From Zanthoxylum bungeanum (lineage: Eukaryota; Streptophyta; Magnoliopsida; Sapindales; Rutaceae), in NCBI GenBank assembly GCA_019454045.1, contig SKCR01010148.1:1054001-1118000 (forward strand): 64,000 nucleotides of DNA, given 5' to 3'. A model generated the notes under the pieces. It was given only the letters and a program-made list of their open reading frames with translations. It had not been told where the DNA came from and searched no databases. Of this stretch, positions 45,810 through 57,300 are shown piece by piece. The translations under genes were made by a program, and so were the position numbers. The stretch's first letter is position 1, and every line of letters begins with the position of its first letter.

Positions 45810-46560
45810 GGGGTGGTTGTTGAAATCCAATCAGATATTAGATTGTTTTGTTTTTGTATTGTTTAATGCATGTTTTTTTTTTTTTTTTTTTTTAAGTATA
45901 TATGATTTTTTAGCAACAAACATCTTCCTCTAATGAATCTTAAAGTGGAAGAATGATCATTAAAAGAGTTGCATTATATATAAATTTATAGTTGAATAAA
46001 ATTGTTTAGTTGTTGTAATCATCTTATGTTTTATTACATTTTTCCACCCTTGATCTTAAGAAATTGTATTCACCATAAAATTCGGCCGAATACATAATTT
46101 CTCTCAAGCCCCATTATATTTAGGTGTGAATTTGAGTTTTAATTGATTATGCAGAATACAATATATAAAAATTTATGTTGTCAGATTTTATTCTGATTAG
46201 GCTTGAGTCTAATTTAACCGTGTATTTATATCATTTATATTGTTTATTTCATATTAAAAAAAACTAATGTGTTATCATTACAATTATTTATTTGTTAAAG
46301 TTTATTTATTCTCCTTCACTAGTTCACTTGACATACATATTTTAGTATCTTTTATTCTTTTTGACTTTTTTCGCAGCCGACGTGGTCAATATTTTTAGAA
46401 TAATTACCTAAGTGGCTATAAATTAATCAAATAATCAGAGGAATAATTGTCTAAATAACACGAGATTACTCGGTTTTTTAAAAGAAATATTACAATATAT
46501 ATATATATGTATATATTATAATTTAAAATTTATTATTAGGAATCTAAATATATATATTTA
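45810..46560. other. AT-rich spacer, nothing seen
   Basis: No ORF, RNA or repeat structure beyond a poly(T) run near 45870 and a short AT run near 46496. Confidence 0.5.
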
Positions 46561-46565
46561 TAATA

Positions 46566-47369
46566 TGTTGATGGTGTTTTTAGGCACTATGGTATTTAAG
46601 ACAGCACGACAGGGGCAAAAGGGTAATTTTCTCATTGGTCAAAGATCATTAATACCGACCCGACCACATGAGTGAGTGGCCGAGAACTTTATGATCCGAT
46701 AACCGACCACTTTGGTTCGGATGACCGAGCACTATCAGATCGGTAGCAGCATTCTCAGCACAAATGACCATCATGACCGACCACATGAAGACCGAGCATA
46801 GGGCAAGACATGATCGGGAAAATAAGGCATTCTATCCATATGAGATAAGATAATAAGTTATCCTACTTTCATGGGGTAAACTAGTAAGTCAATGTCCTAG
46901 TATGATAAAGGAAGTAAATGTAGTTTTTGACTAGGAATCCTTATGGAAAAAGGGAATAGTTTTGACTAGGAAACTCTTGTACAAATAGGAATATGATTTC
47001 TTCACCATTATAAATAGGAGGGTAGAGTGAAGAGATGTGGAGAACAAAAAAAAAAAAAGAATAAGAGGAACAAGTTGAGAGCAAGGTAGAGTGGAGATCA
47101 GAATCACCAAGCTCTAACTTGTAAAACACAAAGAACGGTGTGAGAAGCACATTTTGAATAATAAAAGTATCATCTTGTTTGTGCCCGTGGACGTAGTCGG
47201 ATCCAAATCCACCGAACCACGTTAAATCTCCTTGTTGATTGGTGTATTTATCTGTTTTTCCGCTAAATTTGCATTGGTCCCCCATAACCAAACAAATTCA
47301 CAGTTGGAGGAGGATTTCCTCGGGAGTGATATTCCAATATTACCCTGAGACCAAAATCCACCGTCAACA
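46566..47369 (+). repeat. 5' LTR of the TR-GAG-like element
   Basis: TGTTGATGGT to CCGTCAACA. A TATA-like ATTATAAATAGGAGGG lies near 47009-47024. The R/U5 block CGTGGACGTAG with CCGAACCACG is at 47186-47222. Confidence 0.92.
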
Positions 47370-47421
47370 GTTGGCGCCGTCTGTGGGGAACTTCACAAAA
47401 AGCAGTCGCGTGATAAGACAA

Positions 47422-49081
47422 ATGGCGGAGGACGGAAATCACCAACCAGGAGGTCCGGCAATAGACTGGATGAAAAGAATGGAAGATGGGATGAGGTTGT
47501 GATGGATCGACTAGAAAGAATGGAAGGAGCAAACAACGAGAGAACTGAAACCGAGGCCGGACAGAGGAGAGAAAGAGGGAAAAGAGTAGTAGATATAACG
47601 AAAACGAGGGACCTAGAAAGAGAGGACCTATGGGATAAAATCTAAAGTGGTAGGAAGAGAGCCACGATCAGAAGACACATGGGAAGAAGGAGAGGAGGAA
47701 CAATCACCGACTCCTCCTCTGACAGATTTTGCAGCTCCGAGAGGGAAGACAGAAAGTATAGCGAAGACGTACAGGAGACCCCCGGGCTCAAAGAACGCCA
47801 CGCCCGAACGACAGGCGAACAGAAGGACACAGGAGGCGACACAGGGGCACAACCCGTGAAATAAAGTCTTGGCTAAGAAAGGAGATGACCAGATGGGAAG
47901 AAGGCCTCAAGATCGGCGCGGGAGACACCTAGGCGAGGAAGAGGGGTTCCCCCTTACGGAAGAGATAAAGTCAGCACAGTTCCCGAAGCGATTCAACATG
48001 CCGACCATGGCACCATACAAAGGCCACTCGACCCAAAATCCCACATCGAAAACTTTGTCCTCCTAATGGAAGTACATGGAGTAACGGGCGACGCCATATG
48101 CAAAGTTTTCCCCCTAACTCTGGCGGACCGGCCATCATATGGTACAGAAGCCTAGCCCCAAGGAGCATCAGCAACTTCGCACAACTGAGGAAGTCATTCA
48201 TACGACACTTCAAAGGGGCATGCGTCCCAAAGAAAATGGTGGGAGAATTGAGACTGATGAAGCAGGGGGATGATGAGCCCCTGAGGAATTTTATTAAAAG
48301 GTACCACAATTTGGTGCTCGAGGTCGGAGCGTACGAGTCATCGGAAGCGCTAGAAAGTCTCAAGGGAGGTCTGAAGGTCGGGAAGTTGTGGACTCACCTG
48401 AGGATTCAAGACACCCCGGACTACGCCACCGCTCTGGAGGTGGCCCGAAAATTCATTTTGTTGGAGAACGAAGAGAAAGCATCCCGGAAAGGGAACACCA
48501 TCAAAGAAAGAACCGCAAGGGAGGGTGCCCCCCGCCGGACAGAAAGAGAATCCAGAAGACCACCCCCAAAGCACAAAGAATTCAAACCACTGCACCGGAC
48601 AATCAAGAGAGGAGGCGCCGACCCAAGTGAACCATGTAGTAAGGGAAGATGCATACATTCCCTGAAGAACCATTGGGACAAATCGTCATGGAGATCCAGG
48701 GGAAAGGCCTCTTGGTAGAACCCGACCAAATGAGATTCCCCGGACAAAAGGAACCTAAAAGCTTATTGTGTGCACCACAACTCCAAAGGACATCCAACAG
48801 ACGGATGCAAAGATCTGCGAGAACAAATGGAAGATCTAGCACGGAACAGGTACCTAAACAAATACATTGACCACGAGGTCATGACCGCCAGACAAAGAGC
48901 ACGCGGTCGTCAAATAAATATCATCACAGGAGGAAGAACGCTGGCCGGAAACTCTAACCGGTCAAGGAAAGATTACAGCAGAACCCGAGGACCGGATATC
49001 CTAGAAACAGAACAGGGCAAAGGGCTACCGAGAGGCCGGTCAGTACCAATAATGTTCACCGAGGAGGATACCGAGGAGTAA
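47422..49081 (+). pseudogene. gag of the TR-GAG-like element, frame broken
   Basis: The likely start is the ATG at 47422, 50 bases after the primer site; this frame hits a stop at 47500 and others take over. The core lies at 48098-48718: AIIWYRSLAPRSISNFAQL, KSFIRHFKGA, LRNFIKRYHNLVLEVG and HLRIQDTPDYATALEVARKF. Downstream, 48770-49081 holds a CX2HX4HX4C zinc knuckle (CVHHNSKGHPTDGC). It is related to the gag fragment at 28278-28975. At least three frameshifts are present, a surprise given the near-identical LTRs; the element may move with proteins supplied by another copy. Confidence 0.85.
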
Positions 49082-49731
49082 GTTTCCCTCATGACGATGC
49101 ATTGATAATCAAGGCAGTCATCAGCGGGTCGGAAGTAGACAGAATCCTAGTGGACCCCGGGAGCGCAGTGGATATAATTTCCAGAGAAGCGCTGGACAAC
49201 CTAGGGGTAGAATATGCAACCCTTACCAACGATAGCACCCCCTTATACGGTTTCGGAGAAGCAGCCGTTATCCCACTGGGAAGAATACAGTTGGCAATAA
49301 CTGTCGGGACACATCCCCGGACCCAGACGATCATGACAGACTTCACTGTAGTAGACTGCATGAGCAGTTACCAGGCCATCGTCGGACGACCCTTCATGAT
49401 GAAAACGAAAGCTGCGATGTCCTGCTACCACCTAAAACTGAAATTCCCCACCCGGGAAGGGATTGGAATTGTGGGCGGAAGCCAGAAAACAGCTCGCAGC
49501 TGCTTCGCAACTCTCTCACGAGAAACTCTATGCATCGCAGAAGACAGTCGAAAACGACAAAGGAACCAGGGAGAAGAAGAAGAAGACAGAGGCCCAGGCG
49601 TTTGGCCGAACAAAAGTGCTCGACTCACAACAGCCGAGGAAACCGAAGAGAGAGAACTTTACGGAACAGGCCCCGAGATTACAAAATGGGCGGTCGGTAT
49701 CAAACAATGCCCACCAATGAACCAAATATAA
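49082..49731 (+). pseudogene. Aspartic protease-like domain of the TR-GAG-like element
   Basis: A continuous frame (49102-49731) reads RILVDPGSAVDIISREALDNLG near the start, the position and context of the retroelement protease active site (usually VDGGSSADI), then YQAIVGRPFM, the second conserved block. The residue between the active Asp and Gly is Pro, unusual for an active protease. A Lys/Glu-rich tail follows, and no RT comes after it. Only this segment is open; the gag before it is broken. Confidence 0.75.
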
Positions 49732-49968
49732 AGTTTTTTCTCAAAGTATTACGCAGAAGGACTGTAAGGAAGACAGTATGTCCCCAAATATGAATAAAAC
49801 ATTTTTTTATCCGTTTTCTAAAAAAAACAAAAAAAAAAAAAAAAAAAATTTAAAGACATATTCAAAGAGACAGGGGACATACTCAAACGCCCACTACATA
49901 AAGACAGTCGGGCGCCAAGGCCCCTTGAACCATCAGCTCGAGACTGATCTTATTCCGCCGGGGTCGTT

Positions 49969-50790
49969 CAGCTCGGGGTCGGGCACATCCCACGAGTCAG
50001 CCCTTCGGACTGGGGACATAACATTCCCCCAGGTCCAAGTGCCTTTCTCAGCTCGGGGTCGGGTATATCCCACCGAGTCAGCCCTTCGGACTGGGGACGT
50101 AACATTCCCCCAGATCCAAGTGCCTTTTTCTACTCGGGGTCGGGTATATCCCACCGAGTCAGCCCTTCGGACTGGGGACGTAACATTCCCCCAGGTCCAA
50201 GTGCCTTTTTCTACTCGGGGTCAGGTATATCCCACCGAGTCAGCCCTTCGGACTGGGGACGTAACATTCCCCCAGGTCCAAGTGCCTTTCTCGGGGTCGG
50301 TGTATCCCACCGAGTCAGCCCTTCGGACTGGGGACGTAACATTTCCACAGGTCCAAGTGCCTTTCTCAGCTCGGGGTCGGGTATATCCCACCGAGTCAGC
50401 CCTTCGGACTGGGAAAGTAACATTCCCCCAGGTCCAAGTGCCTTTCTCAGCTCGGGGTCGGGTGTATCCCACCGAGTCAGCCCTTCGGACTGGGGACATA
50501 ACATTCCCCCAGGTCCAAGTGCCTTTCTCAGCTCGGGGTCGGGTATATCCCACCGAGTCAGCCCTTCGGACTGGGGACGTAACATTCCCCCAGATCCAAG
50601 TGCCTTTTTCTACTCGGGGTCAGGTATATCTCACCGAGTCAGCCCTTCGGACTGGGGACGTAACATTCCCCCAGGTCCAAGTGCCTTTTTCAGCTCGGGG
50701 TCGGGCTATGTCCCACCGAGGCATGCTCCTTTGGACTGGGGAGGTAACATTCCCCCAGAGCCAAGTGTTTCATTCAGCTCGGGGTCCCCA
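49969..50790 (+). repeat. 81-bp tandem repeat, about ten copies, two hairpins per unit
   Basis: CTCGGGGTC recurs at 49972, 50052, 50133, 50214, 50290, 50370, 50451, 50532, 50613, 50694 and 50778, a period of 80-81 bp with one 5-bp deletion. Each unit can fold as two hairpins: CTCGG...GGGTATATCCCACCGAG and GGACTGGGG...CCCCCAGGTCC. Because 81 is 27 codons, one frame stays open across it and gives a spurious 344-codon ORF. Confidence 0.9.
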
Positions 50791-50799
50791 GGGACATAC

Positions 50800-51135
50800 T
50801 CGATGCATATGATCCGTAAGAAGCATAGCACTGGGAGAGATGATACCCCTGTGACGATTGCTTGCTCCAGTGTTACCGAAACACTCTCTGATCCTCACTT
50901 ACCCGATGTAATGGATCCGGGAAAGCATAGCACGGGGATAGTGATCCCCCCGTGACGATTGCTAGCTCCAGTGATGCCGGGCCTAAGGAGGAATGTGCCC
51001 TTAGTATCCCGGACACTCTTTGATCCATTCATCACCTCGATCCGCGAGAGATGCAGCACGGGGATGAGTGGTGCCCCTGTAGCGTGTGCCTACTCCAGCG
51101 TGGTAAGAGGAGCCCTCATATGATACACAGGCTCC
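50800..51135 (+). repeat. Degenerate repeats of about 110-140 bp
   Basis: Blocks such as GCATAGCACTGGGA / GCATAGCACGGGGA / GCAGCACGGGGA followed by CCCCTGTGACGATTGC and CTCCAGTG recur three times, each preceded by GATCCG. They lie between the 81-bp array and a second related array. Confidence 0.7.
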
Positions 51136-51479
51136 CATGTGAACCGACGTGTAGAGGATGTGCCCTTACCAATCAAACGCTCTATTTGATCCGAATCCTG
51201 GTTCGCCGGGACACTGAATTGAAAGATTCAGAATTGTGTTTTGGAGGCCTCAGGCAGGATGCTGTTTTGAGGCATCCGTGGTTGTTTACATTTGTAAAAA
51301 GTTTTCTTTTGGGACAAGTGCCGAGTCACCCCCCACCTTTTTGGTCTTGTTTTTCAAAGTTTTGATTTTGTTTTTCGCTGGTCTGGCAAGGGGACGCCCG
51401 TGCCAGATTCGGTAGGGCTTCACAAGGTTGATTCAATTCCCTTCTGAGCAAGTCCCAAAAATTACCTGGCACATGGCTG

Positions 51480-51930
51480 GATTCGTTCCGCCGATGCCAC
51501 TTGTTATTCAGCTCGGGGCTGGATTGGATTCGTTCCGCCGATGCCACTTGTTATTCAGCTCGGGGCTGGATTCGTTCCGCCGAGGCCACTTGTTTATTCG
51601 GCTCGGGCTCGGGGCTGGATTCGTTCCGCCAAGGTCACTTGGTTTCTCTCAGCTCGGGGTCGGGTTTATGTCCCACCGAGTCCGTCCTTTTGGTCTGGGG
51701 ACGTAATATTCCCCCAGGGCCAAGCGTTCATCTCAGCTCGGGGTCGGGTCGTGTCCCACCGAGTCCGCCCTTTTGGTCTGGGGACGTAATATTCCCCCAG
51801 GGCCAAGCGTTCATCTCAACTCGGGGTCGGGTCGTGTCCCACCGAGTCCGTCCTTTTGGTCTGGGGACGTAACATTTCCCCGGAGCCAAGTGTTCATTTC
51901 AGCTTGGGGTCGGGTTACGTCCCACCGAGT
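51480..51930 (+). repeat. Second hairpin repeat array, 44-bp and 80-bp units
   Basis: From 51480, GGCTGGATTCGTTCCGCCGA units repeat about every 45-60 bp. From 51652, three units of about 82 bp (CTCGGGGTCGGG, CCCACCGAGTC, GGTCTGGGGACGTAA) follow, akin to the main array but with TTTTGGTCTGG in place of TTCGGACTGG. Confidence 0.85.
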
Positions 51931-52152
51931 CGGCCGTCGTCAGCATAAGGGCAAAGCATTGTCTCCACGGGTAGATATCGGGATCCTCGTTGACTGAGCA
52001 CATGAGGGTGACAGGAAGGACCAGATTTGCAGCCAAGACATTTTTCTTTGCGATTCCTGGAGTGACCACCGACGGATTCATCGGCACACCATCTTTTTTA
52101 TAGTTCCGGCATCAACTCGCAAACTCATTGTTACCGAGAAATAGGGGACATA

Positions 52153-52953
52153 TGTTGATGGTGTTTTAGGCACTATGGTATTTAAGACAGCACGACAGGG
52201 GCAAAATGGTAATTTTCTCCTTGGTCAAAGATCATTAATACCGACCCGACCACATGAGTGAGTGGCCGAGAACTTTATGATCCGATAACCGACCACTTTG
52301 GTTCGGATGACCGAGCACTATCAGATCGGTAGCAGCATTCTCAGCACAAATGACCATCATGACCGACCACATGAAGACCGAGCATAGGGCAAGACATGAT
52401 CGGGAAAATAAGGCATTCTATCCATATGAGATAAGATAATAAGTTATCTTACTTTCATGGGGTAAACTAGTAAGTCAATGTCCTAGTATGATAAAGGAAG
52501 TAAATGTAGTTTTTGACTAGGAATCCTTATGGAAAAAGGGAATAGTTTTGACTAGGAAACTCTTGTACAAATAGAATATGATTTCTTCACCATTATAAAT
52601 AGGAGGGTAGAGTGAAGAGATGGGGAGAACAAAAAAAAGAAAGAATAAGAGGAACAAGTTGAGAGCAAGGTAGAGTGGAGATCAGAATCACCAAGCTCTA
52701 ACTTGTAAAACACAAAGAACGGTTTGAGAAGCGCATTTTGAATAATAAAAGTATCATCTTGTTTGTGCCCGTGGACGTAGGTCGGATCCAAATCCACCGA
52801 ACCACGTTAAATCTCCTTGTTGATTGGTGTATTTATCTGTTTTTCCGCTAATTGCCTTTGGTCCCCCATAACCAAACAAATTCACAGTTGGAGGAGGATT
52901 TCCTCGGGAGTGATATTCCAATATTACCCTGAGACCAAAATCCACCGTCAACA
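52153..52953 (+). repeat. 3' LTR of the TR-GAG-like element
   Basis: It matches 46566-47369 with about a dozen single-base changes and short indels, ending at CCGTCAACA before the target duplication TAATA. Confidence 0.92.
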
Positions 52954-53297
52954 TAATATATTCTTAAAATTCTATTGAAATAAAAATTAAAAACTTACTT
53001 ATATAAATATTCAAGATAAATCTACCGTTAATCCATAAACCATATCATGAGTTAGCCAACAATATCTTAATGGTTGAAACCTGAAAACCACCGAATCACT
53101 AAAACCATACTAATTAAGGATTTGTTTGGTATTATGATTTGACATGTGATGAGGTGATAAGATTATATTTGAGTCAAAATAAATTTTTTAAGTGTTTGAT
53201 TAATAATGTGAAATTGTGATTACTAACCTGATTTCTTTAAAAAATTGAGTTTTATAAAAATTAAAAATTTTATCTTTTCTCCACCATAAAAAAAGTA

Positions 53298-53924
53298 GGG
53301 TCTGTTTGGTTCAACGAGGGGAGAGATTTTAATGGAGGGGAGGGGAGGGGAGGGGAGGTGAGGGGAGGGGAGATGAGATATTTTAATTAAATATATGTTT
53401 GGTTCAAAGGAGGGGAGAAGAGATGAGAATAAATTTTTTAATTAAATATATGTTTGGTTCAAGAAGGGAGGTGAGAGATTTTAAAACTAATTACTATTTT
53501 ATCCTTATAGCATTTTATAAATAAAATTAAAACAATATAAACTTATATTATTTTTAAATTAAACAAAGAATAAAATTAAAATTAAAATCTCTACATAATA
53601 CGTGTTATTAAAAATAAAATTAAAACAAATATAAGAGAAAATAATAAGAAGAATTGAATGGTGAAACAAATATAAGAAGGATTTGTAATTATGACAATTT
53701 TGAATTTTAATGTATAAGTAGGGATAATTTAGTCAATGTATTTAAAATTTTAATTGCTCACTTTCTCTCACCTCCAAAACCCCTCACTTTTGGAGGGGAG
53801 CTAAAATTGACTTAGGAGAGATTTTGCTCCTCCTCCCCTCCAAAAAATTGAACAAAACAAACAAAATTTAAAATAATCTCTCCCCTCCCCTCCCCTCCAA
53901 AACCCCACAACCAAACACACTTTT
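53298..53924. mobile_element. MITE with GTTTGGTT termini and GGGGA/TCCCC arms
   Basis: The left end GGGTCTGTTTGGTT and right end (reverse complement) AAGTGTGTTTGGTT are inverted. Next to them the left arm has runs of GGGGA and the right arm runs of TCCCC. The left side contains two further TATGTTTGGTTCAA copies (about 53393 and 53449), each followed by GGAGGGGAG-like DNA. No transposase and no certain target duplication. PIF/Harbinger is likely from the terminus. Confidence 0.7.
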
Positions 53925-54297
53925 AAAAAAACATACCGCAATTATTTTTTAACATAAATCAAAATTTCATAATATCGACCATTTATTCACCCCCATTTTT
54001 GTATCCAAACATGAAAAGTTGGAAACCAGCCGGTGATCAGCAGTAATCAGTAAAAACCCGCCACCAGTTTTAAAAATGGAATCCGATTCCATACGACGTC
54101 GCTTTCATTAAAACCACGTCACGTGCATTCCAGCAATACGGCGTTTTTTCTAGAGAAAACGCTCCTCAATAAAATGGCGAATCATCCCACCGCCTGTCTT
54201 CAGTTAAACGATCGTATATCGCAAGCTACATTTTATTCTTTCAAGTTTAAGCAGCCAGTTCAATTTCAAGTAACCGTGAAGAGCAAGAGACGAAGCG
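53925..54297 (+). promoter_or_regulatory. PFK upstream region with G-box
   Basis: CCACGTCACGTGC at about 54113-54125 contains a CACGTG core about 180 bases before the start codon. No clear TATA box is seen. An ATG at 54174 opens a short upstream ORF. Confidence 0.45.
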
Positions 54298-54314
54298 ATG
54301 GGGCATTCTGGTAA
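54174..54314 (+). other. Upstream ORF overlapping the PFK start
   Basis: 46 codons in a different frame from PFK, starting in a good initiation context (A at -3, G at +4) and ending 17 bases past the PFK ATG at 54298. If the transcript begins before 54174, it could limit PFK translation. The transcription start is not known. Confidence 0.4.
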
Positions 54315-57300
54315 TTTACAGCTAAAGCTGGTGAATGGCGATGCTGGCTATGTGCTCGAAGATATTCCTCACTTGACTGATTACATTCCTGATCTCGCCG
54401 TATGTATTTCTTTTTCTCCGCATTTATATACGTGTACATTTTTTTTTGTATATATATTTATTTATGATTATCTTGCTTGCTTGATTGATTCGATCGGTTT
54501 TATTTTATTTTATTTTCATAATGTTTCCTTTTTTTTTTTTGGTGAATGCATATGTGATTATCTTGCTTGATTGATTCGGTCGGTGCTGGCCAAGTTTTGC
54601 GTATTTTGATCTTCAATCTCAAAGAAGCTTTCTTGCTTGTTTATTTAGTTTTATTTTTATATATTGTTTATTAAAAAAATTAATCTAAGTTGTAGATGTA
54701 TATACCTTCAGGAATTAAGTACCTATTTATTTATTTGGAAAATTGTTTGTACTGCAGACCTATCCCAATCCATTGCAATTCAACGCTGCTTATTCAGTCG
54801 TCAAGTAAGTAATAATTTGTTTCTTTAACTTCAAGTTCACATGAATCAGTTGCTAATTGTATTTATTTATAATGCGCTTGATTTAATTTGGATATGTGAT
54901 TGCAGGCAGTATTTTGTCAATGTAGATGACACAGTAGCTCAAAAGGTGAATTTACTCGTAAACTTTCAATTTGTTGAAGAATTTTCTTATAATTAATTTT
55001 TTTTTTTTTTTGATTTATTCTGTTTTTACTGGTTATTAGATTGTTGTACACAAAGATGGTCCAAGAGGGACACATTTTCGACGTGCTGGACCTCGCCAAA
55101 AGGTGATTTTCTTATATTGTTCACATATTGCTGTATGACTAGTGAAACGTGTGTTACTGAACAGTTAGTGATTTGTTGTACAGGTGTATTTTGAATCAGA
55201 TGAAGTGCATGCATGTATTGTAACATGTGGTGGTCTTTGCCCTGGCCTCAACACCGTGATCAGGGAAATTGTGTGTGGTCTTTATCACATGTATGGTGTG
55301 AGCAAAGTCCTTGGAATAGATGTAAGTGGCCAACAGGCCAAGGCCATGTTATTATATGTGCAAGGTCAATGCATGATTTCATTAGTCACAGATATGTAGA
55401 TTCATGCATCCCTAATATGTGCATATATATCCTCTCGTAATAAGTATAGCATTATCATGCAATGAAATGAAGGAATGTAGCTTAACTTAAATTTAAGTAC
55501 AGCAATCTTGATGCTCATCAAGAGGAGCAATTTATGTATGTTCTAAATAGGAGATCATCAAAAGCATTATTTTATTTCTCTGAAACTATAAGAGTACTGC
55601 TCATCACTTTGGCGCACACTCACTTTTTTACATGGCACAGGTCCACAAACCATTTCTCCAGTTTCATATCCTTAAAATGTATTGATCATTTGACCTCTAG
55701 AAGATGTTAAAAGAGATAGTAGACTATTGTTGCGTTAGAGTTTCAACTCATAAGTAGCAATTAACAATAAAATTAAAATTTTGCTGGAAAAATGCTGATG
55801 GAAACAATCAATTTACCAATCCCAAGCATTGTTTAAAAATTCGGTTAGAGGCGCCGACTCGCCGACTCGCCGCCTCTCGTTGTTGGCGCGTCAAGGCGGC
55901 CGCTTAATTCGCCCCTTCTATAATTTCCGAGTCTTCCCGCGTGAGGCGGCCGCCTCAGGTACATCCCAATTTTTTTAAACGTCGTCGTTTTGGCTGCAAC
56001 ATATATATATAAAAAAAAAAGGTTCAGACGAAGCAAACCCTTCATCTTCGTCTCTCAGCTCTGCGTCAACTCGGCTCTAAGCTTCGTCTTTCACCTCTGC
56101 GTTGCCTCTCAGCTCGTCTCTCAGCTTCATCTCTCAGCTCGTCAACTCGCCTCCTTTGCGTCAGCTCGTTTTTGCGAAGGGTTTTCTTGCTCGTGCTGTA
56201 GTGCGACTGGCCCTTTTATTCATTTTTAAATCAATTCACAGCAGTTTTCCGATAGCGTTTTCGAGGTAGCAATGGCAGTTTTAGGGTTTATTTCTTTGTA
56301 CGAAGCATGCGATTCTCTATTTTGAAGATTTTGGTTTTATTCTCGTTATAGATCTAGTCTGCTAGGGTTTCAATTTTTTTTGTTCTTGGTGATTATGGAT
56401 TGTTTCGTCTGGATCTACTCTTTTTGGTTATGCTGAATTTCCATTTTATTTTTTCAATTTGTGTCAGTCACTTGATTTTGCGGTAAGTGGTTTAGGTTTT
56501 TTTTTACCGGTATGATTATGGCTGTGGGTTTCAATTTGTACAGTGTGATTGTGTCAGTCACTTGATTTAATGTCAAAATTTTTTTTTTTTTTGTGTTTGT
56601 TTTTAGCATGTGTAGAATTTTTAGGATTGAAAAATTAATTTGTCTCTATTAAAAGAAGATCAAATTTTAGAAGATCAAAGTAGAATTTTAGAAGATCGAA
56701 TTTGATTCTAACATGTGTAGAAGATCAAAGTAGAATTTTTTATTAAAGTAATCCTATTATTTTAATAAAAATTTTGATTGACAATCGAACAACTCATAGT
56801 GAGATTTACATATTTTCTTTTTAAGTTAAAAGATTGAGAATATTTTAGAACTAAAATCTTTATGTGGAAATGATCTTTTTTTATGAAGAACATTATTTTG
56901 AAATTTTGATGTTTTTATTATGCTAATATTATGATTTTATTTTTTTTTCGATTTTCGGATCGAGACGCCCCCCTTGCCGCCTCGAGGAGGTCTGCCTCGC
57001 GCCTCAATGGCCGGCCGCCTCGAGGCGCCGTCACGTATTTTTAAACATTGATCCCAAGTATATGAGTTATTGTGTCCGTGTAGAAGAGATTGCACTTATG
57101 CAAGTCTTTTGCATAATAAGTTAGTAACTCCCATTTTTGCACATTTACAAAGTTTAACGCTTGGTTTAAATATGAGACATGCTCAGTTTTGGCTGTCACT
57201 CACCAGCAGTTTATGTTTCATACTTTTGCAGGGAGGATACAGGGGCTTCTATTCCAAAAATACCATTGATTTAACCCCTAAGGTTGTCAATGACATCCAT

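Larger units (their letters stand above)
46566..52953 (+). mobile_element. Non-autonomous gag-protease LTR element (TR-GAG-like)
   Basis: LTRs of 804 and 801 bp (46566-47369, 52153-52953) differ at only about a dozen positions. The target duplication TAATA is at 46561-46565 and 52954-52958. The primer site TTGGCGCCGTCTGTGGGG follows the 5' LTR, and the purine-rich AAATAGGGGACATA precedes the 3' LTR. The interior has a gypsy gag and a protease-like domain, but no RT, RNase H or integrase. The second half is occupied by tandem hairpin repeats. This plan matches TR-GAG elements (terminal-repeat retrotransposons with a gag domain). The small LTR difference implies a recent insertion. Confidence 0.92.

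Noticed and set aside
49778..50812. 344-codon open frame with 27-residue repeats
   Set aside because: The frame stays open only because the 81-bp repeat is a multiple of three; both strands are open, and the unit is explained by hairpin repeats.
51051..51365. 104-codon ORF in the TR-GAG-like 3' part
   Set aside because: Overlaps degenerate repeats and matches no retroelement domain.
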